This document shows, piece after piece, positions 47,541-60,200 of a DNA stretch of 64,000 nt. This stretch comes from Callaeas wilsoni. Lineage: Eukaryota > Chordata > Aves > Passeriformes > Callaeidae. Both the position numbers and the translations under genes were made by a program. The notes under the pieces are model-generated. The model had not been told where the DNA came from. It did no database searches and saw nothing but the letters and a program-made list of their open reading frames with translations. Numbering within the stretch: the first letter of the stretch is position 1; each line of letters begins with the position of its first letter. Where the stretch lies: positions 186,001 to 250,000 of the forward strand of contig VWPU01004158.1 in NCBI GenBank assembly GCA_013398955.1, in the 5' to 3' direction.

Positions 47541-50500
47541 AATCATCAAAGCTTGCAATTGTGGGCCAAATCCTGCTTTCAGGCATACTTGAGTAAAGCT
47601 GGAGTAGAATAGTTAGACATTTTTCAGATCTGAAAGAGGACATAATCTACTTCCCTCATCCAAACGTCTCATCTTTTAATCCAATCAGCCAAGAAGTTTG
47701 ATCCCAACTGTGTGGATTTGATTTGCAAAATCAAATGGAAATGGTCAGCATAAAGCCTGTGGTATATTTTACCCACAGTCATCACGCAGTTAATGCTATG
47801 AAAACAACAGTGCTGTGTTTGGGGGATGGGCTAAAGCCCTGCCTGAATGTTTCTTATCTAAGAAGAGAAGAGATCTTTCTTATTGTTGCTATTAATCTGA
47901 CAGCAGTGCTGGAGGGACCAATTCAAATTTAAGAGCTAAATTTAATCTGAAATTATCAATACCCTGGAACTTGCCATGTCCCAAAAGATTAGGCCAAATA
48001 GCAGCATCATGTATTTTGAGCTCATGTTGAAAATCACTGTGTAGTTACTAATTCTGTTAGCGAGAGCATATCTCCTCCTCCTCACCCATTTCCAGTGGAT
48101 AAGCCCATGGTAATGAATTTGACATTCAGTGTTCAGAGAATCAATGGTTAGCAACATACAGAAAAACCTTTGAAGCCAAGGAAAAATATATTTCATATAT
48201 CTGTCATAAGAGAAAACATTTATTTTTTAATCCAAATGGGTAATGCCTTTACCATCAGTAAGTGAATTTTTAAAGCTAGTACTTTTTCCTGACGTACAAA
48301 TCCTTTAATGGTACATTGTGCACAAAGCTGTGTACCACAAGCTTAGGGGGCCATCCATGCACACACAGATTCTTTCAAGACCAGTTTTAGGTGTTTTCCA
48401 ATCATCACCCTAGCACACATCTAAAAGTCACTGTGTCACTGGTGCTGGCAGCTTGTCTTAGCTCAATACACAAAACTTAGCTTTGGGTTCTGAGCAATGT
48501 GACAAGCAGTTTAGATGAAGATTTTTTTAGGGCTTAGATTATTTTTTTCTGTATTATACAAGGGTTTTCTGTAACTCTTGATTTTTCCAGTATGGCACCT
48601 GATATGGAATGACTGAATTGTGTACAGAGGGGCTTTTTTCTGGTATTATCTGGAAGCTAAGATACGGTGTACGGAACCACCAGACCTTGGGAGAGTCACA
48701 CATCATGAGTTATTACAGACTCATAACCTATTATTTCTTTTCTTATTCAGCAGAAACTGTGGACCAGACAATGACCCAGATAAAGCAACACTAGCATCAG
48801 TACTATTTAAGGACAGGTTTTGATGAAAAGAGATAGTTTTAATTAAGAACTATGTACATTCTGTGTTTCTAAATCAGAGCCATAGGCATACACTTTTACT
48901 GTGTTGAAAGCAAAGATTTGACTGAGAGTAAAAGAAGTATACAACCTCAACTGAGATAAAGGAAAGTATACTCCATTGAATTCAATTGATCTTCAGCACC
49001 TTCACAGTACTGGAAACGTTTAAAACTTTCAGAGTTGGAGTACATATATTCATACATATACATGCATATATATACATATACCTTTCCAAAAAATGTATAA
49101 ATGAAATGACACATGCCAAGTATCTGCATATATCTCCAGCCTCAAAGTAGTCTAATGCTGCATCGAAGGCAAAGCAGAGAAAAAAATATGGATATACTTA
49201 CCATGTAAACATCTAAATGGCATAATTACTATTATTTTAATGATATGTCCAGATAAACACAACTTTCTAATGTCAATATGTATTGAAAGAAGTGTGAAAA
49301 CAAGGTTGAATGTGTGTACAGAAAGCTGAGCCCCAAACTTGTTTTTAACTTCACTCTCCACTTAACATCCAGTTGCTGTACCAACTGCAGTAGCAACTGC
49401 TTGGCTTGGAGCCCTCTTTTGCTTCTCTTTGTTTTGATATGACTGACATGGCATTATGTTAAAAGTTCTTTCTCTTTGAATAGCTGGTTTGGAGATTGTG
49501 TAGAAGTTTTTAAAGATTCCCTTAAAAAATAACAGAGGGAAAAAGCTGAAAGTAGCAAACACCTGTTGTCTGTAGTACAAGTTGTATCCCCCCCTCAAAA
49601 AACCCAGGTTTTCTTTGAAGCAGTTGCCTCGGTACATATAGGTTTCTTTATATTAAGGGTGTCCAGCTCTGAACATTGTTGCTCATTAAATATGGAAGCC
49701 ATTTAAATATTCTACAGAGCAGTAAAAACCCGTTGTCTGCTCTGCTTTGTAACTGACATTACCACCAGACTACCCAGTGATAAAGGTCTAGCAAGACCTA
49801 AGCTCTCCTTTCTGATATAGAAACAAACAAGCCTTTCCACTCCAAGATGTTACTTTACTATCCCGCTATCAGCCTGAGAATGCACAACAGCCATTAATCA
49901 GAGCATCCATTTACCAGCCTCTTCTTGTTTCATTTAGAGTCAATACCAGAACTGCCTGAGTATGCAATGTCACAGCAAAATTTGCTCTGGTTCTGGTCAG
50001 CTGCTGATACTTAAAAACAACCCTGAATGGCTTTTTTACATTTGCAGGAAAAGTAAGAGCAAAGAAACAAGGACAGCTAGAGGACAGCAATGTGACCTTC
50101 TTCTGTAGCATCTCAAGAAACTTTAACAGCAGTGTAAATCCGAGCTGTCTTCCTGCTGAACAGTTGTGAAGGATACTCTGCCTTTCTGATTCATGGCTGA
50201 TCCCTGAGTTTTCATCAGAGTTCCATCCTGTACTTGGTCTTGGGTATTGGTAATAATCACCCACCTTCCTAATCTGACCCAACACCTATACTTCTGTAAA
50301 TCTGTGTTTCTACATCGTGTCGTGCACAACTGTTTAGAGATACCAGGGTTTATCTCCTGAAAAAGCAGAGTTCACTAGCTAACACAGAGTACCCAGCTAT
50401 TACTCAGCTGGCTGATAGACACACTATGCTGTATAAACAATCTGATAAAATGATCAAATATCATTCTGTTACTGACAATGGCAAAAAGCACCCTACCAAA

Positions 50501-50582
50501 CCAAATACAGCCCAGATCTCATCATAAATGTATTTCAGCCATTTAAGTGGGAGGCAAGAATGTGAATTCCTTTTTTTAAAGC
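47541..50582. other. AT-rich sequence with a TA/CA microsatellite-like patch
   Basis: A degenerate TA/CA repeat (TACATATATT, then ATACATATACATGCATATAT) spans about 49041-49081. No gene was recognised. Minus-strand ORFs at 49362-49637 and 49911-50285 are unrecognised. Confidence 0.55.
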
Positions 50583-50619
50583 AAAAATCACTATGTCATA
50601 GTGATACTTAGTGATTTTT
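50583..50619. repeat. Nested alternative inverted repeats
   Basis: AAAAATCACTA (50583-50593) pairs with TAGTGATTTTT (50609-50619). ATCACTATG (50587-50595) can instead pair with CATAGTGAT (50597-50605) around a single T. One ATCACTA and two TAGTGAT words thus allow two mutually exclusive stems. Confidence 0.85.
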
Positions 50620-53215
50620 TGAGAGTCAGCAAAGGAACTCTAGTCCTTAAGACTCTCAGGAATACCAGAAAAACATGCAAGCATAAACATAAAGCTTTAA
50701 GGAAGATTTAACTAGCACACAAATCAGTATTTTGCACACAGGAGAGTTTTTCATTGAGCATTTAAATACAGGGATTTAGTTCCTTAAATATAAACAGCCG
50801 CTACTGAAAACTGGGTTAATAACAATATGTCTGGAAAAGTATTTGAAATCCAAGTATTTTTTCTTGCAGTCTGTCATGTGCCACTCAGTGCTCTTAGTCC
50901 AACATGAAGCTGGAAAACTGTTTCCCTGAAAAATGCAAAGAGCCTGCTACAACTTTCATCTGTGTCTGCCAGAAAACTCTGACTGAGAGATTTAATGGCT
51001 GCCGGTTCCGCATATGTTTCTGTCAACGTGATCCTCAACTCCAACTGTGTCTTACAGAGAAATGCTTGAACACATGAGAGCTACAGCTGAGCTGCACAAT
51101 GACAAAGGCAAAGCTGACACAGTGATCTGGTTTTAGAACAGAGATAATATCTTAATTCGTTATCTAGAATATAAAACATACTGCTTGAATTGGATGCCGT
51201 AATTCATAGCTGGATTGCCATCATGTATACATTTTACATAAGGCAGTAAATAGATTTGATAAGGCTCTCTTAATTATTAACTGCTAATTTATTCTAAGGG
51301 CTATATTGCATGAATTCACAAAATGAAATCTGATCCAACTTGCTCTACTGTGTTGCTGCTTCACCTGCTCTACCTCTCAGACAAAATTCCTTTATTTTTC
51401 TCTATATGGAAACTCATATAGAGTCTCATCTCATTGATCATTAAGCAAACATTAAGGATTGCCTACAATATTCTGTAAGACTTTAAGAAAGATAGATATC
51501 ACATTTCTTGTCTTCACTGATTCCTTTCAAAGGTGTGGGTTTACAAACGCATAGCTCAGCAAAAGAGGCTTGATAGCTTCAACAAACCATTCAAAAAAGG
51601 GCCATCACATCAGAATCAAAATCAGGCCAACTCAGCAGTTTGGGCTGAGATTTTGTTTTTATTTCAAATCAAAACCTAGTTCATAAACTCCCAATAAATA
51701 AATCCAGCTGTCATGCTGTTCTAATCTCACTGCCTACTGATAATGAAAAGAGAAGCATCTTCTTGGGCAGAGCAGGTGTTAGAAAAAAAAGGAGACAGTC
51801 TGAGACCCAAGCCCAGTATGTGATTATGTCCCTGCTGGGTTAAGTTACGAAGAAATCCAAATCATTCAGTACGTGGGTGAAAGGAGGGAGAGGCCCATGC
51901 CTTTCCTTCTCCTTAGGCTCTTCATGAGACTAACACTGCCCCTCCTCTTTGAATATGGTTATCAACAAATCCATCTCAGAACAGCAACTAAGGGATATTC
52001 ATGACGACAGCAGCTGCAAAGTTGTTAAAAATATACAAAATTTCATTGTGTGAGTGGAAAGATTGCCCTTGTTGAACAGAAACAGAAATCCTAGCACCCT
52101 GATGTTTTTGGCTACAACTTGCTATATACTGACACATTGTCTAGAAACCTCAATCTGAGTTGTGCTTGTTGTCCTAAAGTCTTTTACATACAATGTTCAA
52201 AAATAAAAGTGTGAGGCCACAATTTTTTTCCCCTCTTGAACAAGGCTCTCATGTTCAGAGATGAGACAAGAGAAATTATTTTTCCACCTGCTATCAATAC
52301 ACCAGGCCAAGCTGCCTGGGGTAGCTAAAAAAAAGCATTCCACAACTCCGCATGGATTTCAGTGGATTGCTTAGTAGAGCCAAGATTTGCAGCTTTCAGC
52401 TGCTCCTGTGGGTTTGTGAGACAAAGTGCACAGAAAATGTCATGCCAACCGTTCCTTCAGAGCAGATGGGAAGAGGCATATTTACTAATCATCACAAAAC
52501 CTGTTATATATGTTTAAGTCTTTTTTATAAAAACAATTTTCTTTTCAGCCATTTATTGAACAGCTACTAAGCTGAACCTCTGCTCAGCAGTATGTGAATA
52601 CAAAATCAGGGTTTTACTTTCTCTCCAGGATCCAGTCGTACAATGAATGACAATGACCACAACATTGTCCCAGCTGTAACTCTGACTTCTAGCAGTCTTT
52701 TAGGTGGCTAAAATTTTCTGATACTGTATGGTTCTGTATTTCTGAAAGTAAATTACAACTGATGTAGAACCTGATATCTAAAAGTGGAAATTGTTTTGTT
52801 TAGCCTAGCTTATTCTTCCATAGTGACATAAGCTACCTATGGAAATGCACTCAAACCAAACTAAGAGATATGTCACATGTAACTATCATTACTCAAAGCT
52901 GTATTTTGCTTTCTAGCCATATATCCATGTCTGTAACCTAACTTTGAAAAATACGTGAGTCCCTGGTTCTCTCCAAAAGCTTCTGAGAGCACCTAAAGAA
53001 GTTTTAAAAGAAGTATCTTAAGACTCAGATCATGTTTTCTACCATTGAAGGCAAACAATACTTGAAAATATGTGTACTTGACAGTCATTTTCCCTTGTTC
53101 TGAGCCAAAGGAAATGACTGTTTGATTTCTTGTGCATGTAGTGAAGAAACAGTAAATAAATAGCTATGCATCCTCTCAAAATCACTCCTGCACTCCGCAA
53201 TTTTCTCATCCATCA
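50620..53215. other. Unassigned AT-rich sequence with one short hairpin
   Basis: CTCTATATG (51400-51408) and CATATAGAG (51415-51423) form a 9-bp stem with a 6-nt loop, near chance expectation for a window of this size. No gene was recognised. Confidence 0.55.
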
Positions 53216-53490
53216 TAAAGCTAGTACACAAATGACTTAAAATATCAAACACACAACGACAGCCCAGTTCTGTGGTTTCACAGTTGCCGGGGTGTTGGCT
53301 GCAGGAGGCAGTGCCGCAGAATGAACGAGCACTGTGGCACCTGTCTGCATGGGCTCTCCTTGCAGATTCTTCAGTCAAGGCTGGGTTGTGCTGGGGTTTT
53401 TTACCTAGCAAACCCCCAGTATCCCTGTTGCATTTTCATCTTCCGCTGAAACCGCTGAAAGGGTTTGAGATAGAAACAGACGGTTCTCTA
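53216..53490. other. GC/CpG-richer islet
   Basis: About eight CpGs occur between 53256 and 53482. CCGCTGAAA is tandemly repeated at 53443-53451 and 53452-53460. The antiparallel ORFs (53085-53411 minus, 53272-53493 plus) are unrecognised and likely reflect composition. Confidence 0.35.
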
Positions 53491-56299
53491 TGATTCAACC
53501 TGAGGTTCCACTCCTGGCAAAGACTCCTTGCTGCTATATTATTGTCATTTTCAATAATTACTAATAACAACATTATTAGTACATTGTAGATTCCATTTTC
53601 TATTCTGCAGTATATGCTCCACTGATCTTTTTTGCATTTCTCTAATTCCTCTGTTTGTCTCTAGTTTGAGGAATTTTTCTACTGAATGTATTTATAACCA
53701 TTACATCTTAGTCTTTTATAACCTGGATTGTACGCCTTCTGTATTTCAGTTGCTTGTATTTTCATTCATTTCTGGCATTATCTGCAGTGTTTTCACTTTA
53801 AACAGCAGAACTTCTTGATGTCTCTGAAAGGTTCATTTTAAAGCAATAAATAAAAATAGCTGAAGACACCATCTTGTGTCCTCAAGAAACAGTATCATTT
53901 GTTTACAGATAAGAATCATGACAGCAGCTGCTTGCAGTCCAGGATCGCACTGATTATTATGCCATGGTATCATAAGAATGTTTCCTCTACTTGTATTACA
54001 GATATATTAGAGCTATCAGTCAGAATTAAAATGTCTGCATGAAAACTCTGATGAATGAAATAGGTAGTGACACCTAAGCCTTGACACCTAAAATAGTGAG
54101 AGAAACTGTGATAGAAGCATTCAGAGAAATAATACATTTCCTATGGAAAAAAAAGACTCTAAAAATCAGGAAGACTGCCCCAGGAGCAGCAGAACTGCAA
54201 AAGCATGGTTTCCTGTAGATTCGTAACCTTTATCCCAATCTCTCTCCTGCTGCTTACCTTATTATGATGATTACAGCTCCTTCTGTCTCCCTTTGAACCC
54301 TCCACTGGGGAAGACACAGTGTGAGCCGTGGCCTGTTACCAGCTGCACTTGCACTGATTGGCCATGGAGTTATTCTTAAATAGACAGTAAGTTTGGCAGT
54401 GGGACCTCTTATTTTGTCTTCCCTCTGTTAATTTTCTCAAAACTTCTAGGATATTAATTGTCTCTGGGATTTTCCTATCCTTTTTGAAATAACTCTTTAG
54501 GTTAAAAAACTGCGAGGTGAAAAATAGGCTCAGTAGATAGACATTCTGCTTACCTGAGCCGATTGCTTTTAGGAAACCAGTCTAAGAACTGTCACTTTTC
54601 TCTTGGCAAGACAGCTACAAGCACTGTTAAACTGGAATGGTTCAGGAGTTAAACTTTACAAAAACCATTTCCAGTAGTCACTTAGCATTTAGCTAGTCTA
54701 TTTTGAACAGTACCGAGATAAATACTCATAATTTATTTTATTCGTATAAGCAGAGAGAAAGTAACAGATCTTCAAGGAAAATCTTATAGAAATGTCAATA
54801 TATTGTCTGAGCTTGATATCACGGGGTAAAATGAACTTGAATAACATAGCCAGTGTCACCACTAGAGCTGAAGGCTTCTTACCTTCCACCAAAGAAGTGA
54901 GAGTGATTCAGCTTCTTGTGATTTTCCAACAAGAACAAAGGGCATGCACAAACTGGAGGGACTGGTGGTAGAGACAAGCATAATCCATAAGGACTAGTTT
55001 TAAGGATGTGGCACAGGTTACTTCTCTGATACAGCTTGATATTATCACTCCTGCAGCCATCATGAACTTCACTTCCATTGTCAAAGCTGTGTCATGCTCT
55101 AGAGCAAGAGACATCTATTTTAAGTCAGTCATGGCCCAGAAGAAGGCAAGGGTGTGCACTGACTTCTGAAAAGTAGCTTACACTGTGTAAAGTTGAGGTA
55201 CATATCTATGTATGAGCTCCATTTCACTATTTTTCTCTCCTCAAAAGATAGCATGCATTTATTTCAATGCCAAAATTTGATCAAAGCTAGTAGGCAGTGA
55301 TCTGGCAGATGTAAGTAACTCAGCATATTCAGGTTCAAAAGCAATTCTAGGAGCAGATTGCCATGCAGAGTGAAGTGACTTATGGAAATGAGCATTGAAA
55401 GAGATGGAATCCAAAGGGCTACTAATGAAAGACAGACTGAAGCCAGAAAAGTATAAGACTTTGAAGAATGAGAAGACAGAAACTGGAGGAAGAAGCTGAA
55501 ATAGCAGGGAAGCATGAAGAGTAGTCTAAAAGATGTCACAAAGATTAGTGCGAAGGACCTGGAGACAGAAAGAAGTGCAAATCTTACCGTGTATCACGTA
55601 ATTTGTAGCACAGGAGACTGAGTTTTTGATAAAGGCCATGACAGGATTAGAGAGATGATAAATTGTGGGGCATTTATGTTGATATTGGTTTGCATCACAA
55701 AATATTATATTGGAACCAGGTTATACATCTGTACATATGCATACATGTAAGGATAATTCTTAAAAGAGTAAATACAGATACTGCCCCAAGTAAAACTTTG
55801 TTAACCTAAATACGTGACCTTTACAAGATGTACAGGGCATGAATACAAAAGCTACACTTTCTCAATGTGTCATCTCAGCTTCCAGCAGTCTGCACTTTAA
55901 AGATGTCCTGAACCAGAGGTTAGACCGAGATGATTGTATTCAAAGTCCCAAGCAACTTTGCTTCCACAAATCTGTCAAATTAAGGGTTTTTTCACTTAGG
56001 GCATAAAAATGTTTCTTAGGAAAAAGAATTCTAAAATTTCACAAGAAAATGTACAATTACCTAAAGTGATTATTTTAAATATGTGGTTTTTGATGTGAAC
56101 TAAATATTAATAAACAATAAACTTAAAGAAAAAATATTTTAAAACTGTTTCCCCCTAAATATGTTCTGTTAGTGTTTCCTTTACTGTTGCACTTACTATT
56201 CTAAGGTTCTTGCTGACTGAACTGGGGGAATGTTTCCATTTTCAATAGCTGTCACAACTTGGGGAGATATACTTCAAGAATACTTTTTCCTTTTTTTAC
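53491..56299. other. Unassigned AT-rich sequence with one short hairpin
   Basis: TACTAATAA (53559-53567) and TTATTAGTA (53573-53581) form a 9-bp stem with a CAACA loop. No gene or repeat family was recognised. Confidence 0.55.
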
Positions 56300-57212
56300 A
56301 GAATGACAGAATCACAAACCGGGTAAGGTTGGAAGGGACCACAGTGGGTCATCTGGTCCAACCTCCCTGCTCAAGCTGGGACATCCTAGAGCATATTGCA
56401 CGGGATTGCTTCCAGATAGTTCTTGAACATCTCCAGTGAGGGAAACCCCGCAACCTCTCCGCACAACCTGTTCCAGTGCTCAGTCTACACACAGAGTAAA
56501 GTTTTTTTCTTATTATTCATGCAAAACTTTCTGCACATTGCCTCTTTTCCTGTTGCTTGGCACCACCAAGATGAGCCTGGCACAATCCTCTTGACATCTC
56601 CCCTTTAGACACTGATAGACATTGATGAGGCCCCCTCTCAGTTGTCTCTTCTCGATGCTGAACAGGCCCAGCTCCCTCAGCCTTTCCTTGTAAGAGAGGG
56701 CTTGCAGTCACCTCATCATCTTAGCTGCCCACCACTGGACCCGCTCCAGGAGCTCCCTGTCTCTCTTGTCCTGAGGAGCCCAGAACTGGGGCTCAGGTCG
56801 GGCCTCACCAGAGCTGAGTACAGGGGTAGCATCACCTCCCTTAACCAGCTGGCCGTGCTTTTCCCAACACAGCAAATCTAATCAATGGCCTTCTTGGCCA
56901 CAAGGGCACTGCTCGCCCATGGACATCTTGTGCACCAGGACCCCCAGGTCCTTCTCCCCAGAGCTGCTTCCCAGCAGCTCAGCCCCCAGCCTGTGCTGGT
57001 GCCTGGGCTTATTCTTCTCCAGGTGCAGGACCCTGCACTTGCCTTTGTTGAATTTCAGAAGGTTCTTCTCTGCTCATCTGTCCAACCTGCTAAGATTCTT
57101 CTGCAGGGCTGCACAGCCCTCTAGGGTATCGGCCACTCCTCCCACCTTGGTGCCACCAGTGAACTTGCTGAGGAGGGATCTGCATCTTCATCCAAGTCAT
57201 TGATGAATAAGG
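56300..57212 (-). mobile_element. CR1 LINE fragment, about 0.9 kb
   Basis: Plus opens AGAATGACAGAATCACAAAC and GGTTGGAAGGGACCACAGTG, the complement of a CR1 3' end. It continues through CCAGCTCCCTCAGCCTTTCC, GGACCCGCTCCAGGAGCTCC and ACCCCCAGGTCCTTCTCC, and fades near 57212. It resembles the nested CR1 at 12387-12688. No intact ORF remains, and the open stretches at 56642-57203 on plus are antisense. Confidence 0.93.
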
Positions 57213-60200
57213 TAAATAATACTGTGTCATTTACTGTTTAAATGAAAGGGGTTTTTTTAGTCTAGAGAAAACTCCAGTCAAATGTTCTAAAATGTTTTAT
57301 AAACATTCTGGAAAAATATTTATTTTAAAAAAGAAAATATTTTCACATGTTTATAATATTCCTTTTTACATCTAGAAATCAGCTGCAGGAACTTAAAAGT
57401 AAGAACAGCACAATAACATGGAAGTCAAAAAGGTGTTGGGAGTATACTCCCCTGAGTGCATGGAATTCTTAGCTGGAATGGAGAGAAAGAATATGGAAAA
57501 AACAAAGCCAGCAACTTCTTAAGGTATGCCCAAGAGGCAGTCATAGCTATAAAACTAGATGGAGGGCAGAATTTGAAAGTCATTTGCTTTGAAAAGGAAA
57601 TTCAAGACTTTTGAATAGAAGGGGTCAATTAAGGATATGGTGACTGTAAAGCACTAAATCTAATCCAAAGATTTCACCCCAGTTACAGCAAATTCCAGAA
57701 AAATACACAGGTATGAAACAAGGAAGAATAAATAGAAAGCAATAACCAATGTTTTATGACTGACATCACCGGACTCCGTAACAGTACTTCCTTTTACTTT
57801 TTGACAATCCCCTAAGCAATAAAAAGGATGTTGTCTCCTTTCTCAAACAAAAGCAATGGTGGAACTGGGTTGCATTAATGATTTCTTCGTCTGACAAGCC
57901 CAGAAGTTTACACAAGAACAACAAAAAAAAAATTACTGAAGGATTTTTATTTTTAATTTTCAAAAACATAGGCTAATATGAGAAAAAAATCCAAATAACG
58001 TATTTTCTAGGTGCATTTAATTATTTATGCTTATAATGGTCATTTTTTGGCAACAACAGGTGGACAGTTAGAGCCTTACAGCCTATACTACCAAGATGGT
58101 TATCTATACATTGTCATTCGGTGTCACAGAGAGCATACAAGAAATGTGATTTAGCTTACATTTGGATGGCTCAGTCCCCAGCAGACCTTAGTTATGCCAC
58201 TCTACATAAATGAGCATAAGCAGATATGACAATGAAACTCCTGCTTTACCAGCTGCTAAGGAAAAATCTATTGTTAGGCAAAAGACTGTATCATAAGGCA
58301 GCATAAATCCATCTGTGTTGTTCTATTTATGTGGTACAAATGCAAAAGGAGTGTGGCACATCATCAAGTTTCATGTCATTTACTGTGGGAGCAGCTGCAC
58401 CCCATCCAAACTAAAAGAAACCTGAAAGTGTCATCAACAGCATATGAGAACTACAGACCCTTAGCACAGATGTTGTATAAAAATGAAAGCAGGCTAGAAG
58501 CATGATGAAATCGTGAGCAAATGTATCTTTTTACACCTCCTGAAATGCTATTTTCTTTTCAAGAAAGATGTTGGTAAAAATTTTAATTTTTGTCACTTCT
58601 TATTTAATCAGCATCAGCCTCATGGCTATGGAAAAAAGGTCACAGTTATTCTAGGCCCACCATTTTTTTGTAACTAACCATTCATAATAAATAGTCACTC
58701 GAACAGACTCTATTTCACATACCTACTCGATAACTTTCTTCTTCTGGTGGAGATCATAGAAGGTGCACATTGTTAGTATATGTCTCTGTTTCTCTAGGAA
58801 AGTAAATAGGTTGTCAGAAGCAAAATGGAGCAGAAGTAAATTATCATAGTCCTTATAGTTTACTGCAAACCAAGCTGGACATTACATTTAGAGCTCTGGG
58901 TTTTTCCCTCTCATTGTGTTAAATATGAAGAGCAGAGAATGCTTAGCTAATCTTTCCTTCGGAACTAGTATGTCAAAAGTGTCAGAAGTGATACGGGATC
59001 AAGACTTTGTATCCTCCTGATTAGCTGTTCCAAACTCTGACCTTTTTATGCCCCCCTCTTAAAGTCACACACATACCCCTAGTTCCCTCTTCTCTCCTAC
59101 ATTAAACTTCTGGCCCATCTCCAGAGCAGAGACTGCAGAGTAAGGAGGAATGAAGTGATCTCCTTGAAGTGAACTCTTTTATGTGGGTTGAATTTAATGC
59201 TCACAGTGGATAGCCTTTCTAGTGTGGGATAGTTCTGGGATATGAATCAACCCTTCCCTAGGCACAGGGAAGAACAAAGGATAGGAATGCAGCAGATGAA
59301 GAAATACTCTCTTTTTCTAACCCACTTTTTCAATGTAGAAGTATTGACTGTTTTTAAATTTCTTGATGCTCTGTCTGACAAATTCCTGGTGTCACTTAAA
59401 AAAGTGAAAAGTACAACTTGAAATGGATGGAAACACTTAAAATAGCCCTAAAAGTGCTAATTACCCTGAATGATAGAACAATATTAAGAGAACAAGAAAA
59501 AAGTAAAGTAATAGTTCTATAGTAAGCCAAAAATGAAAGTGATGCCTCTCATTCCAAAATAAAGAGGAATAAAAATACTTTCTGTCTTATTTGCAATATT
59601 TTTTCTTTCATTGCTGTAAATGTTCTTTTGAACACTCATGCATGCAACAAATAAATCACAGTACTTTCAAAGTGCACCAATACAATTGTTAATTGCATTT
59701 ATATGGTAAGTCAGAGAGTATCATTGTTTAATCAACACAGCACATTTGAGCACTTAATATATGACAACCTATTTGAAAACTGGAAGCTATACAGACAAGT
59801 TGTTTCATTGATATCATGTAACAGAGGAATTCCAGACTTTCTATGTCCCTACATGCAGAAAATGAAGGATTTAAACTCATCAGATTATGAATTCTAGCAT
59901 ATTATATCCTATCTCCTTGCAAGAGCTTCACTTCAAGGCTGTATTTAACTGCAGATCCAGATTTCAGCTCTCTCTCATTCTTCAGTTTCACATCATTTTG
60001 ACTGCAGCCACATACAATTAGTGTTTATATTCGCATACCAACAAGTCATACAAAACAGAATAGAAATAATTGTGCTTCTCGCTTTTTGAGCTGCTCTGCA
60101 ATGGGCAAGAGGTTTTCTTTTTAGCAGTAGCCAAGTTGTTCCATGAGTGCAGTATAGCTCCAGCCCACCAGACAGCCTCATGAGGCTTTCTAGGTTTTAC

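Noticed and set aside
51400..51423. 9-bp stem-loops at 51400-51423 and 53559-53581
   Set aside because: One or two perfect 9-bp stems with short loops are expected by chance in a window this size. They are listed only as minor structure.
56642..57203. Several plus-strand ORFs near 56.6-57.2 kb
   Set aside because: Antisense to the CR1 at 56300-57212.
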